Notes: generated by a model from the letters alone, not told the origin. DNA of 64,000 nucleotides from a candidate division KSB1 bacterium (GCA_034521575.1 JAXHMJ010000005.1:1240001-1304000); one strand, 5' to 3'. Positions 36,893 to 47,495 are shown, counted from the first letter of the stretch. Translations and numbers: made by a program.

Positions 36893-36978
36893 CGTGAACC
36901 TCCTTTTAAATAATGTGTTTGTGGTTCACGATGGCTGCAATTTTTAGACAAAAGTGCCCGCCCGTTTTCTGGGCGGGC
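36890..36978. repeat. paired hairpins at the integrase start
   Basis: CATCGTGAACC (36890-36900) and GGTTCACGATG (36923-36933) are a perfect 11-bp inverted repeat that covers the integrase start codon and SD. A second hairpin, GCCCGCCC/GGGCGGGC with a 7-base loop, lies at 36956-36978. They may mark one end of the IS91-like unit or regulate the integrase. Confidence 0.5.
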
Positions 36979-37066
36979 TTGGTTCAACGAGGTGCTGCAC
37001 CGTACTGGCAATTCCGCTGCGCTCCATTCCCGCCGGTGATGGCGGTTATATAAATAAAAACAAAGG

Positions 37067-38642
37067 GTGTCAGGATTGAAACAAAAAAAAATTACTCTCT
37101 CCCAGCTTGAGTCTTTTCTGTTAAAGGCGGCTGATATTTTGCGTGGGAAAATGGATGCTTTGGAGTTTAAGGAATTCATTTTTGGTATGTTGTTTATTAA
37201 ACGTTTGTCTGATGAGTTTGATCGGAAGCGGAAGCAGTTGCGCCATGATACTTTTGCGCATTTGAAGGATCAGCCTGAATTGTTAGAGGAACTGCTTGAG
37301 GATAAAACATCCTATGGTGAGACTTTTTATGTGCCGAAACGTGCCCGGTGGCATGAGACCTGGGTAGATGAGGATGGGAATACGGTTCCCGATTTGTAAT
37401 ATGAATATGATTCTTCATAATATCAGTCGTTTCACCATTGAAAACGGTGATACGCTGGAGGATCCGCAAATACTGGAGAATGGCCAGATTCGTAAATTTG
37501 ACCGTGTGCTTGCTAATCCCCCTTTTTCACAGAATTACAGTCGAGCCGGCATGAAATTTACACATCGCTTTCGGGAGTGGGCGCCTGAGACGGGTAAGAA
37601 AGCCGATCTCATGTTTGTCCAGCACATGCTGGCCAGCCTCAAAAGCAATGGGCACATGGCCACTATTATGCCGCATGGCGTGTTGTTTCGTGGCGGTAAG
37701 GAAAAGCTGATTCGGGAAATATTTATCAATGATGATGTCATCGAGGCGATTATCAGTCTGCCGCAGGGGCTGTTTTACGGAACCGGCATTCCCGCCTGTG
37801 TGCTGGTCTGCAACAAAAACAAACCGGATCAATTGCGAAACACCGTGTTGTTCATTAACGCAGACCGTGAATTTGCCGAGGGTAAGAATCAAAACAAACT
37901 GCGGCCGGAAGACATTGAGAAGATCGACACCGTTTTCACCCAAAAGCTGGAATTCCCAAATACAGCCGGTTGGTAGATACCTCAGAGATTGTTGAAACTG
38001 CACAAGAAAAAGCCGCCTATGAGCCGGATGAAGACGAGAAGGTCAGCGCCACGGTTATCAAAAAGGCGTTGAAGGCGCTCATTGATGATTTGAAGGATAC
38101 GGCCGGCGCATCCGCGAAAAAAGAGCTTGATGAGCTGATAAAACAGGACGCAGCCATCAAATCGATCGAGAAAAAAATCAAAGACGCCAAAGCCGCACTG
38201 AAAGAGAAAACTACCGAACTGATACTGAAACTTGAATTAAAACGTCTGGGCGCTGAAGGGTTTACGGAAGCTGATTCGGAAGGTGGAACAACAGATTGCT
38301 GATCTGGATGCCAACAATAAAGCGGATAAGAGGAAAATCAACGCATTGCAAAAAGACAAGGAAGCTCTTCAGGCACGCATTGACAGAACAGATGCCCTGC
38401 TGGCGGAGATTGGCGGCCAATTGACCGATGAAGAAGCCAAACTTTTAATTTTGAAAAAGCTTTACGACATTGGCGGCCGGGAACTGGAGCGGTATCTGAA
38501 CACGGAAAAACGGGCACTGATTCAGGGAGTTGAAAACCTCTGGAATAAATACGCGATTAGCAGCCGAAAGCTTGAACAGCAGCGGGAAAAGACAATTGAG
38601 GAATTGAACGGGTTTCTGAAAGGATTGGGGTATCTCCGATGA
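37067..38642 (+). pseudogene. hsdM: type I restriction-modification methylase HsdM, decayed
   Basis: The N-terminal HsdM domain (SQLESFLLKAADILRGKMDALEFKEF, from GTG 37067) stops after DGNTVPDL at 37399. The gene resumes from MNMILHNISRF (about 37400) with the NPPF catalytic motif (VLANPPFSQ). The expected block with the SAM-binding motif DPTCGSGG, about 100 or more codons, is missing. Further single-base shifts occur near 37955 (EFPNTAGW against KYSRLVDTSEI) and near 38270, and the coiled-coil C-terminus runs to 38642. Without motif I it cannot methylate. No hsdR is in the window. Confidence 0.82.
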
Positions 38643-39166
38643 AAGCCTTTGAAAATATTATTCTCCCGAGAGTCGGTGAACTTCGCATGGGTGAAACGAT
38701 CATTGAGAAGGACTGCACAGGTGAGGGATTACCGATCTATTCAGCAGATAAAAGCAACCGTCCTTGGGCATATTCAACACATTTCAAGCGCCTAAACCAA
38801 CCCGGGACAATCGTTATTGGGGCGAGAGGTACAATTGGCTACCCGAGACTTCCGAAAGAAGCAGCATTTGGTGCAACTCAAACTACGATTACGCTCAAAC
38901 CAGATTCAGAAAGCTTTGTGCCAAAGTTCGTTTATTACGCCCTTCAACAACTCGACTTTTCGGTTCTTGGTGCTCAGCAGGCGATACCGATGCTCACAGT
39001 CGGCAATTTGGAAACGGTCACTATTCCCTGGTTCCCCAAACCCGAAAAATCCAAAGTCATTTCCACGGTTGATCAGGCCATTGAGCAGACGGAAAGCCTG
39101 ATTGCCAAGCAGCAGCGTGATTCCGACACAAAACAAAGTTTCGTGAGCAATGACGTGCCAAAATGA
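38639..39166 (+). pseudogene. hsdS: HsdS specificity subunit, single-TRD truncated form
   Basis: 175 aa, starting with ATGA overlap on hsdM. One target-recognition domain is visible (GLPIYSADKSNRPWAYSTHF ... GTIVIGARGTIGYPRL ... AIPMLTVGNLETVTIPWFP), then a conserved helix EKSKVISTVDQAIEQTESLIAKQQR. Full HsdS has two TRDs (about 400 aa). Here the sequence ends soon after one, with SFVSNDVPK unlike the family. Half-size HsdS proteins do exist, but with the damaged hsdM and absent hsdR this is best seen as a remnant. Confidence 0.75.
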
Positions 39167-39293
39167 TTTTTTTGGCCCGAGAGGGTGTAGAGATGATGCC
39201 CGGACAGGATTAAAAGTCAATGCAGAAATCCTGAGAATAAAAATATTGATCTTTCGTAACGGCGCCATTGTTCTCAAGAATACCCCTAAACAG

Positions 39294-39319
39294 CATCGCC
39301 CGGAAGCTCCCGGGCGATG
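39294..39319. terminator. strong hairpin between hsdS and the oligopeptidase gene
   Basis: CATCGCCCGG and CCGGGCGATG (10 bp) around AAGCTC, between convergent genes. T-runs are poor on both strands, so terminator function is likely from position only. Confidence 0.5.
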
Positions 39320-39366
39320 GTTGTTTGTCATATACCTATTGTGTCAAATTTCTTTGGTGATCCGGA

Positions 39367-41457
39367 CTATTCGAGTCCGCGCCGCTCCAGCAGCGGTTTA
39401 ATCGTCGGTTCATGGCCGCGAAAGCGTTTGTACAGCACCATGGCATCATCCGAGCCGCCTGTTTCCAGGATATATTTACGAAAGCTTTCAGCGGTTTCCG
39501 GGTCAAACAAACCGTTTTCCTTGAATGCCTGATACGCATCCGCGTCCAGCACCTCGGCCCAAATATAGCTGTAATACCCGGAGGAATATCCGCCGGAGAA
39601 AATATGCATAAAATAGGTGCTGCGGTAACGCGGGATGATCTCGTCGATCAGTCCCAGGCTTTTCATGGACTGATCCTCAAACCCGTTTACATCCAGCTCC
39701 TGCTGTTTTTCCAGAGTATGATAATCCATATCCAGGAATGAGGCTGCCAGGTACTCGACTGTGGCAAACCCCTGATTAAAATGCTTGCTCTTGTCCAGTT
39801 TGGCGATCAGTTCATCCGGCATGGGTTCGCCGGTTTTGTAATGCCAGGCGTACTTCCTGATCACGGACGGTTCAGCCGGCCAGTTTTCCATGATCTGGGA
39901 CGGCAATTCAACAAAGTCACGCGGCACCGAGGTGCCGGATACGCGCGGATAAGTGCATTGGGACAGCAGGTTGTGCAGTCCGTGCCCGAATTCATGGAAC
40001 AGGGTTTCGACATTGTCATAGCTCAGCAAAGACGGCGTATCTCCGGACGGCTTGGGGAAATTGGTGACAATGGACACCACCGGCAGAATGCGCTCGCCGT
40101 CCACTTTCATCTGTTCGCGAAACGAGGTGCACCAGGCGCCGCCGCGTTTGCTGGCGCGGGTGTAAAAATCCATGTACAGGATCCCGAGCCGCGTGCCGTC
40201 CCGGTCAAGCACCTCAAAGGTCTCCACATCATCGTGATACACCGGCAGGCTGGTCAGAGGCCGAATTTCAAGGCCGAACAACCGGTTGGCCAGATCAAAC
40301 GCGCCGTCGCGCATGGCGGTGAGTTTGAAATAGGGTTTCAATTCTTCTTCGCTCAGGGCGTATTTCTGCTGCCGGACTTTTTCCGCGTAATACCACCAGT
40401 CCCAGGACGCCAGCTTAAAATCATCGCCCTGTTCATCGATCATCGCCTGCATGTCCGCAGCTTCCTGTTTGGCCACTGGCAGGGCCGCGCCCCAGAGTTT
40501 GTTGAGCAGACTGTACACACGCTCGGGCTGACCGGCCATATTGCGGTCCAGGACATAATGGGCGTGCGAGTCATAGCCCAACAGATGCGCTTTCTGCACG
40601 CGCAAATTGACAATATTGCGGATAATGCCTTTGTTATCATTTTCATTGCCGTTATCTCCGCGCATCATTACGGCTTTGTAAAGTTTTTCGCGCAGGTCAC
40701 GCCGCTCCGAGTATTGTAAAAACGGAATCCAGCTGGGTTTGTGCAGGGTGAACACGTATTTGCCAGAGTGTCCCGCGTCTTTTGCAGCTTCAGCCGCGCT
40801 GCTGCGCAGCCATTCGGGCAAACCGTCCAGGTCGCTTTCCTCCAGTATCAGCTGGAAATCATTCGTCTCGGCCAGCACATTGTCACCGAACTGGATGGTG
40901 GCCAGAGACATCTGCTGGTTGATATCGCGCAGGGTATCCTTGTCCGTTTCTGACAGATCCGCCCCGCCGCGGACAAAATCTTTATAGATCTTTTCCAGAA
41001 CCGTTTCCTGTTCGCGGTTCAGATCAAATTTATCTTTTTTGTTGTAAACGGTTTTCACACGTTTGAACAAATCCGCGTTCAACAAAATACTGTCGTAATG
41101 AGCGGACAGCTTGGGAGAGATTTCTTTGGCGATTTCTTGTATCTGCGGATTTGAATCCGCGGAACGCAGATTATAAAATACCAATTCGATCTGATTCAGT
41201 TTTTCACCGCTGTAATCCAGAGCGGCAATGGTATTTTCAAAGGTGGGCGGCTGGGTGTTTTCAACAATCGCTTCAATTTCCTGATTATGATCTTTTATCG
41301 CCTGTTCAAAAGCAGGAACAAAATGTTCAACCTGAATGCGATTGAACGGCGGTACCTGAAACGGGGTATCAAATTCCTGTAACAATGGATTCTCCTTTGC
41401 GTGAGCTGTAAACAAGACGACCAGACTCAATAGCCAGACAGTAGCAGCAGATTTCAT
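39367..41457 (-). CDS. M3 family oligopeptidase / peptidyl-dipeptidase, exported
   Basis: 696 aa from ATG 41457 (AAAGGA upstream; TTG 41463 is an alternative). A signal peptide (WLLSLVVLFTAHA) puts it in the periplasm. The thermolysin-like zinc site HEFGH lies in VETLFHEFGHGLHNLL, and the following ETPxxFVELPSQIMENW-type helix (DFVELPSQIMENWP) holds the third zinc ligand Glu. It resembles Dcp, which removes C-terminal dipeptides. Length is normal for Dcp (about 680). It is a single gene, convergent with hsdS and divergent from the AddB-like gene. Confidence 0.93.
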   Translation of the reverse strand: MKSAATVWLLSLVVLFTAHAKENPLLQEFDTPFQVPPFNRIQVEHFVPAFEQAIKDHNQEIEAIVENTQPPTFENTIAALDYSGEKLNQIELVFYNLRSADSNPQIQEIAKEISPKLSAHYDSILLNADLFKRVKTVYNKKDKFDLNREQETVLEKIYKDFVRGGADLSETDKDTLRDINQQMSLATIQFGDNVLAETNDFQLILEESDLDGLPEWLRSSAAEAAKDAGHSGKYVFTLHKPSWIPFLQYSERRDLREKLYKAVMMRGDNGNENDNKGIIRNIVNLRVQKAHLLGYDSHAHYVLDRNMAGQPERVYSLLNKLWGAALPVAKQEAADMQAMIDEQGDDFKLASWDWWYYAEKVRQQKYALSEEELKPYFKLTAMRDGAFDLANRLFGLEIRPLTSLPVYHDDVETFEVLDRDGTRLGILYMDFYTRASKRGGAWCTSFREQMKVDGERILPVVSIVTNFPKPSGDTPSLLSYDNVETLFHEFGHGLHNLLSQCTYPRVSGTSVPRDFVELPSQIMENWPAEPSVIRKYAWHYKTGEPMPDELIAKLDKSKHFNQGFATVEYLAASFLDMDYHTLEKQQELDVNGFEDQSMKSLGLIDEIIPRYRSTYFMHIFSGGYSSGYYSYIWAEVLDADAYQAFKENGLFDPETAESFRKYILETGGSDDAMVLYKRFRGHEPTIKPLLERRGLE

Positions 41458-41608
41458 ATACAATCCTTTCCGGTTAAAATAGGGTTCAACACTTTGACGT
41501 CATTTTCCATTCAATGTTCCCGCTTATCTTTTGTTTTTTATTCATTTTGACAAATAATTTGCTTTTCAGAGGTTCATTTGATAATTTAATAAAAAAGCTG
41601 GAGACCTT

Positions 41609-44425
41609 GTGCAGAACATCAATTACAACTTTATACCATTCACAGCATCGGTCATCGACTCCGCAGTCCAGACCCGGTCAGCAGATCAGTCCTTGCTTGT
41701 TTTCCCGTCTGAAAGCAGTAAAATGGCGGGCTTGCGGCGCTACCAGACCGAATGGAATTTCGAGCGGGTCCGGTTTCTGAGCATGGAAGAGCTGAAAAAT
41801 GAGTTGTTCCACAGCGACCGGCCGATTCTCAAAGAGGAAAAACGCACGCTGGCATTTTATTCATGCCTGACAGATAAAGATAAGGATTTTTTTAAAATAT
41901 CCAACTATTTCCAGTCCATTGACACCGCTCTCAAGTTTTTTTCGCTCTGGGAAGAACTGAACGAAGAGTTGACCAACATGCCGCAAATCCTCGAACAGCT
42001 TGAAGCGTCGGGACTGATGCTCAGCGAGTGGCAACTCCAAATGCTGAACAAACTCGAGGAATTGCTGCAGCGATATCAAGCGTTCATCACGTTGAAAGGA
42101 TATTCGGATACTATTTTTCAATACCATCCGGCTCAACTGGACCCTGAACCTATACGGGATATCCGCCAGATCACGTTTGTGAATCAGTATTATTACACCC
42201 GACTCGAACGCAGCATGATCGAGCAGCTGCTTGGACACAACTATGCGGTCACTCTGATTTATCAGCTTCCGGAAAACTTGCTGGACAAAGAGACCCTGAG
42301 CGTCAAGCCATTCAGTCTGCGCGACCTCCAGGGGCAGACACAAACGATCCGCATTTACGAATGCCGGGATGCGTTCAGCATGTTTCTCACCCTGGTGCGC
42401 GAGGTCCGGCAAACCGGAATACGGCACGTTATCGATCAATCGCGCTTGTCCCAGACCTTTTCCCGCTACTGCTCACCGCGTCACTACCGGGTGGGTCAGT
42501 ATCAATCGGTTCAGGAAACCCCGGTGTATCCCTTTTTGCATACGCTGCATACCTTACTGGATGGTCTGATGTTCGAACCGCAACGAAAAAAAATCCTGCT
42601 GCCGCTGCAGCTGATCTTGCAGGCGCTGCAGGACTCTGCATTCTATGCGTATTTTGCTCCCCCGCCCACGCAGCAAGCTGTTCTGGAGATGTGCTATGAG
42701 GCCATCGACAAGGATTATCATTATCTGGATGTAGACGGCGACTGTCTGCAGGAACGTATGTTTCAAAATACTGACCTCACCGTATTGACAAATCTGTTCT
42801 CACTGTTGAAACGGTTTTTCAGTGTGCAGTCCATTCAGAATTTCATCGATCTCATTGACACGCCGGATGGACTCGAGATCAGCCGATTGACGGATAACCC
42901 GGAGGAACGCGAATTATTCTACAGAACCCTGGCTGATTTTGCATCCATCGAACGCATCAAGCTGATTGATGACTGGCAAACTCTGTTCCGATCCACTGAC
43001 ACGCGCCTGCCTGTGGTTCCGACGGGAATGTTGCGGCTCTTTCTCGATTATCTGGCCCCCAAACGGGTGCGCCGACAAATGGATGTGGACAGCAAACGCA
43101 CGGACTTTACCAGTTTGCTGGACACCCGTAACCTGCAGTATTCCGCCCTGGCGGTGTTCAATCTGGTTGAAGGAGAGCTGCCGCACGCCCCCAGCACACC
43201 GTTTCTGTTTACCGAGCAGCAGCGTCAGATCATCGGATTAAAGACATTCGAGGATATTCAGCAGCGGGAAAAATATTATTTTATGCGTCTTGTTCTCACC
43301 ACTCCCGAACTGGTTCTCTTGACCCGCAAAGACAGTGAAAACAACATCGAGCCCAGTTCATTCCTCGAACAAATCAGGCTCTATGCGCCGGTAACCCTTG
43401 TCCAGGCGGAACCGTTCCGAAACATGATCCCGGCCTATCATGCTCTGCTGAAAACCGATATGACATTTGCTGTCGATTCTGATGTGACCCGAATGCGCTC
43501 CTTTTTCAGCATTCCGCATGATCCGCAGCAGGATACGCGCACCCTGCAACTGAGCACTTATGCGCTCATTGATCTGCTGGACAATCCTTTTACGTTCTAC
43601 CTCAAACGCATCGGCCGACTCCAGGATCGCAAGCGTCGTGTTGAAAACGAAATATCGCATCGGATTTTGGGCAATATGGTGCACAACGTACTCAACCGCA
43701 TCTGGTTCAGTCTTTTGGACCGCGGCATGGCGGGAGAACCTCTGACTTTTGATTTCAGTCACATTGACACGGATTTGATCCGGCGGTATATTAAAAAAGA
43801 ACTGAAAGACAGCCGTTACTACTACAAATCGCCGCACAATTACACCTCGTTGTACCTGGAGCGCATTGTCAGCCGCTTTATCGAGAACGGGATCACGGCA
43901 TTCTTTCGCGAACTGGATAAACGCGGTTTCAGCGGTCAGCCGCTGCACATTTATCCGGAACAGGATGTTCCCACCGTGGGTGACACACAAAAACAGTGGA
44001 TTTGGGCGAACGAGCATCGATTGAATTTCGATATCTTTATAAACGCCAGGGCTGATCTGCGTATCGAGAATGAGCGCACCACGATTATTGATTACAAAAC
44101 AGGGTCGGAACAAAATGCCCATCGTGAGCAGCTGTGGCTGTACGAGTTGTATTATCTGCTGCTGGACTATCCGGATAGAGCCGAACACGTGCAGTCGTTT
44201 TTTTATTTTGTGTTCAAACAAAATTCGAAAGACTATCCCGGCCAGGAGAATGCCGCGCGACTGAAAGCTGAACTGATTCAGAAATTGAATGACGTTTATT
44301 ACAACGGCTATTGCCTTCCGGAGCAAAAATCCAAAATTTCTCAATTTGAAGATATTGCCCGTAAAGACATCTTTGGCTCCCGGCAATTTACTAAAGAACA
44401 GAACATGAAAGAAATCTATGAATAA
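41609..44425 (+). CDS. AddB-like PD-(D/E)XK nuclease of double-strand break repair
   Basis: 938 aa. The C-terminal 250 residues hold a RecB-type nuclease domain: STYALIDLLDNPFTFYLKRI, HRILGNMVHNVLN, then ARADLRIENERTTIIDYKTGS with the catalytic Asp ... D-x-K. The N-terminal two thirds look like the inactive helicase fold of AddB/RexB-type subunits; no Walker A motif is visible. It would act with the AddA-like helicase-nuclease encoded at 50817-47496 to resect DNA ends. Length fits (AddB about 1000). No frameshift. Confidence 0.82.
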   Translation: MQNINYNFIPFTASVIDSAVQTRSADQSLLVFPSESSKMAGLRRYQTEWNFERVRFLSMEELKNELFHSDRPILKEEKRTLAFYSCLTDKDKDFFKISNYFQSIDTALKFFSLWEELNEELTNMPQILEQLEASGLMLSEWQLQMLNKLEELLQRYQAFITLKGYSDTIFQYHPAQLDPEPIRDIRQITFVNQYYYTRLERSMIEQLLGHNYAVTLIYQLPENLLDKETLSVKPFSLRDLQGQTQTIRIYECRDAFSMFLTLVREVRQTGIRHVIDQSRLSQTFSRYCSPRHYRVGQYQSVQETPVYPFLHTLHTLLDGLMFEPQRKKILLPLQLILQALQDSAFYAYFAPPPTQQAVLEMCYEAIDKDYHYLDVDGDCLQERMFQNTDLTVLTNLFSLLKRFFSVQSIQNFIDLIDTPDGLEISRLTDNPEERELFYRTLADFASIERIKLIDDWQTLFRSTDTRLPVVPTGMLRLFLDYLAPKRVRRQMDVDSKRTDFTSLLDTRNLQYSALAVFNLVEGELPHAPSTPFLFTEQQRQIIGLKTFEDIQQREKYYFMRLVLTTPELVLLTRKDSENNIEPSSFLEQIRLYAPVTLVQAEPFRNMIPAYHALLKTDMTFAVDSDVTRMRSFFSIPHDPQQDTRTLQLSTYALIDLLDNPFTFYLKRIGRLQDRKRRVENEISHRILGNMVHNVLNRIWFSLLDRGMAGEPLTFDFSHIDTDLIRRYIKKELKDSRYYYKSPHNYTSLYLERIVSRFIENGITAFFRELDKRGFSGQPLHIYPEQDVPTVGDTQKQWIWANEHRLNFDIFINARADLRIENERTTIIDYKTGSEQNAHREQLWLYELYYLLLDYPDRAEHVQSFFYFVFKQNSKDYPGQENAARLKAELIQKLNDVYYNGYCLPEQKSKISQFEDIARKDIFGSRQFTKEQNMKEIYE

Positions 44426-44918
44426 AAAGACAAAACAAACCGAATATCTCGACCATCCCAGGCCTTCGACGTTGTATATTTTAATGCTGCTCACCGTTCT
44501 GATCATTTTGTGCATTCCGTTTCTGGCGGTTTCGTTTATGATCAATTCAAGCGTGCGGCTGTATCTGTTCCCGTTTCTCATTCTGGTCTTTGCGATATTC
44601 GGAATTTTTCTTCACGCCGCCTTTAGCACTGTTTATAAATTTAAAAATAAAAAGCTGTACATCCGCTGCGGTATTTTTTTCACACGCATCCCGCTTGCCG
44701 ACATTCAACGCATTCACAAAAAACGTTTTATTCCGCGAATTACCGGATGGAACTCGAGATCTATAAAAGGATTTAACAACAGATTTGCCAACGGATTGCT
44801 GATTTTGACGCAAAATCGACAGGTATATATCAGTCCCACACAGCCGAAAGAGTTTACATTGTCCCTGCAGGTCTATAACGGAAAGCCGTTTCCCTATACC
44901 ACATTTACCAGTGATTGA
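44418..44918 (+). CDS. PH-domain membrane protein (YdbS/YdbT-like)
   Basis: 166 aa, overlapping the AddB-like gene by eight bases. Two hydrophobic helices (LYILMLLTVLIILCIPFLAV and LFPFLILVFAIFGIFLHAAF) precede a bacterial PH domain (YKFKNKKLYIRCGIFFTRIPLADIQRI ... LLILTQNRQVYISPTQPKEFTLSL). Such proteins sit in the cytoplasmic membrane; function unknown. Confidence 0.75.
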   Translation: MNKKTKQTEYLDHPRPSTLYILMLLTVLIILCIPFLAVSFMINSSVRLYLFPFLILVFAIFGIFLHAAFSTVYKFKNKKLYIRCGIFFTRIPLADIQRIHKKRFIPRITGWNSRSIKGFNNRFANGLLILTQNRQVYISPTQPKEFTLSLQVYNGKPFPYTTFTSD

Positions 44919-44929
44919 CGAGGATTGCC

Positions 44930-46125
44930 ATGTTACACTCACTCCGACAAAAAGTATATATGAAATCCGCGCGGCTTCGCGGCGTCTTTTACGTACTGAT
45001 TATCGCCTGTATCATCGGCATTGTTTTGTACACCCAGCAGTTGGTCTCTGAACTGCGCAGTGAATCACGCGATATTGTCGAGTTTTACGCCAACACCATT
45101 CAGCGCGTCGCCTCGAATCCTATGAACTCGGAAGCCCTGGGCTGGGTCTTTGAAAACATCACGCAACGCACCAACTTTCCGCTCATCCTCACCACAGCTG
45201 AAAAGGAACCGTCCTCATGGAAAGGCCTGGCCATAGAGGAAACTGACCATTCCACAGAGACCCTCGATAAAGTCAGACGGATGATGAAAAAGATGGGACA
45301 GGAAAATGATCCCGTCCCGATAAAGTACAACGGCCGGGTGATCAATTATCTGTATTACGGAGATTCCAAACACATCACCCGGCTGTCGCATTTGCCTTAT
45401 ATCACGCTGGCATCGATGGGATTGCTGGTGTTGCTGGCCTTTGTCGGGTTTCAGAGCATCAAGCAGAGCGAGCAGCGGTTTATCTGGGTGGGCATGGCCA
45501 AAGAAACAGCGCATCAGCTGGGAACCCGATTTCTTCGTTACTGGGATGGCTGGAACTCTTGCGCTCGCAGGCGCCAAAAGATACAGCCGTGATCGCCACA
45601 GTCGATGACATGCGCCAGGACGTCACACGGTTGGAAAAAATCGCCTCACGTTTTTCACAAATCGGCTCACAGCCTGCGTTAAAAATCCAGAGTCTGAATC
45701 CGCTTTTGGAAGATATTTAGCGCTACTTTGACCGGCGATTGCCACAATCGGGAAAATCGATCTCGATCGAATACGATTGCAAAGAACTGCCGCCGGTGCC
45801 GATCAATCGCGACCTGTTTGAATGGGCGGTGGAAAATTTGATCAAAAACGCCATTGATGCGGTTCAGCGCAAGCAGGGGCATATCGGCATTTCCTGCGGT
45901 GTCCTGGATGATGAACGCGTTTATCTTGATATCAAAGACAACGGCAGCGGCATTCACGCCAAATTCAAATATGACATTTTTAAACCCGGTTACAGCACTA
46001 AAAAACGCGGCTGGGGTCTGGGACTTAATCTGGCCAAGCGCATTATTGAAGAATACCACCACGGTGAACTGCTGATTCGGGACTCGCATCCAAACCGCGG
46101 CACCACGATGCGTATTATCATTTAA
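44930..46125 (+). pseudogene. sensor histidine kinase with one frameshift and one internal TAG
   Basis: Start ATG 44930 after GAGGA. Two membrane helices (VLIIACIIGIVLYTQ and LASMGLLVLLAFVGFQ) enclose a small periplasmic sensor. The H-box AKETAHQLGT is followed by a frame change: one C is missing in the run at 45525-45527, after which PISSLLGWLELLRSQ continues. An in-frame TAG at 45718-45720 (LLEDI-stop-RYFDRR) follows. Then come the N-box ENLIKNAIDAV, DNGSGI, and GWGLGLNLAKRI. The restored kinase is about 398 aa. No response regulator is adjacent. Confidence 0.82.
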
Positions 46126-46151
46126 ACCGGATTGGCACATTGTCCGAAAAC

Positions 46152-46171
46152 AGCGGCGTTTTGCCGCTTTT
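46152..46171 (+). terminator. probable terminator
   Basis: AGCGGC and GCCGCT pair around GTTTT and run into TTT. It lies 27 bases after the histidine kinase gene. Confidence 0.6.
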
Positions 46172-46268
46172 GGTTCAAAAAACTCTCATAAAGCTTGATT
46201 TTGTTGCTTATTCTTTGTAAACTAAAAACGGCTAGTTTCACCCCTTTTCAACTGTAGATGGAGACCAT

Positions 46269-47495
46269 ATGGCTATAATAAAACCTTTCAAGGGATTACG
46301 ACCCAATCCGGCGCTGGTTGAACAGGTTGCATCCCCTCCGTATGATGTTCTCGACCGGCAGCAGGCTCAGACCCTGGCCCAAAACAATCCGCATTCATTT
46401 CTTCACATCATCAAACCGGAAATCGATCTGGAAACAGATGATCCGGAACAAATCTACCAGCAGGGCCGCAAGGCGCTCGAACAATTCCGGCAGCACTATA
46501 TTTTACTGAAAGAAGACTCTCCCTGTCTCTATCTATACCGCCAGACCATGGGAGAGCATGAACAGACCGGTTTTGTCGGTTGCGTATCGGTGCAGGAATA
46601 CAAAGATCAGGTCATCAAAAAACACGAACATACCCGGCCGTCCAAGGTTCAGGACCGGGTTCAGCTGATTAGCGCCTGCAAGGCGCAAACCGGCCCCGTA
46701 TTTTTATCCTATCGCCAGACGGATCAACTGGCATCCTTGAAACACAAGCTTTTGGACAAATGTGATAAAGTATACGATTTCACCAGTTATAACCAGGTCC
46801 GGCATCAATTTTATAAAATCGAAGAGCCGTTTGTTCGCCAGGCGCAGAACGCATTTGACCCGCTCCCGGCGCTTTATATCGCAGACGGTCATCACCGTTC
46901 GGAAGCCGCGGCGGCGTATTGCGACACGCAGCCGGACTGCGGCAGCGGCGATCAGCCCTATAATTATTTTCTGGCGGTCATCTTTCCGGAAACCGAACTT
47001 TATATTATGGCTTATAATCGGGTGGTCAAAGATTTAAACGGCATGAACGCAGACGAATTTATGCAGCGGCTATCAAAAATATTTGATGTCGAACCGATCA
47101 GCGTAACATTTGACGGCCCGGGGCAAAAACATCAATTCGGTGTATATATCAAGGGCAGCTGGCATCTTTTGACGGTCAAATCCGAACAAATCAACCCCGA
47201 GGACCCTGTACAAAGTCTGGATGTGGCGTTGCTGCAGCAACATGTGCTCACGCCGATTCTCGGCATCGATGATCCGCGCACAAATCCACGTATCGATTTT
47301 GTCGGCGGCATTTCGGGAACTCGGGAACTTGAGCGGCGGGTTGACAGCGGAGAGCATCAAGTGGCGTTTAGTCTGTATCCGACCAGCATGCAGGAAATTA
47401 TGCAGGTGGCGGATGCGGGCAAGGTCATGCCGCCCAAATCTACCTGGTTCGAACCCAAACTGTTCAGCGGTATGGTCACGCATTTACTAGAGTGA
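46269..47495 (+). CDS. DUF1015 family protein
   Basis: 408 aa. KPFKGLRPNPALVEQVASPPYDVL near the start, HEHTRPSKVQDRVQLI, and the YIADGHHRSEAA block (about residues 205-216) are hallmarks of DUF1015 (formerly SpoU-like annotation, function unknown). It is cytoplasmic by appearance. SD TGGAGA. It converges on the addA-like gene with no gap: its stop ends at 47495 and the other gene's stop begins at 47496. Confidence 0.9.
   Translation: MAIIKPFKGLRPNPALVEQVASPPYDVLDRQQAQTLAQNNPHSFLHIIKPEIDLETDDPEQIYQQGRKALEQFRQHYILLKEDSPCLYLYRQTMGEHEQTGFVGCVSVQEYKDQVIKKHEHTRPSKVQDRVQLISACKAQTGPVFLSYRQTDQLASLKHKLLDKCDKVYDFTSYNQVRHQFYKIEEPFVRQAQNAFDPLPALYIADGHHRSEAAAAYCDTQPDCGSGDQPYNYFLAVIFPETELYIMAYNRVVKDLNGMNADEFMQRLSKIFDVEPISVTFDGPGQKHQFGVYIKGSWHLLTVKSEQINPEDPVQSLDVALLQQHVLTPILGIDDPRTNPRIDFVGGISGTRELERRVDSGEHQVAFSLYPTSMQEIMQVADAGKVMPPKSTWFEPKLFSGMVTHLLE

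Noticed and set aside
45718-45720. Alternative genetic code with TAG as sense
   Set aside because: Several intact genes in the window end in TAG, and this one in-frame TAG lies in a gene that already has a base deletion.
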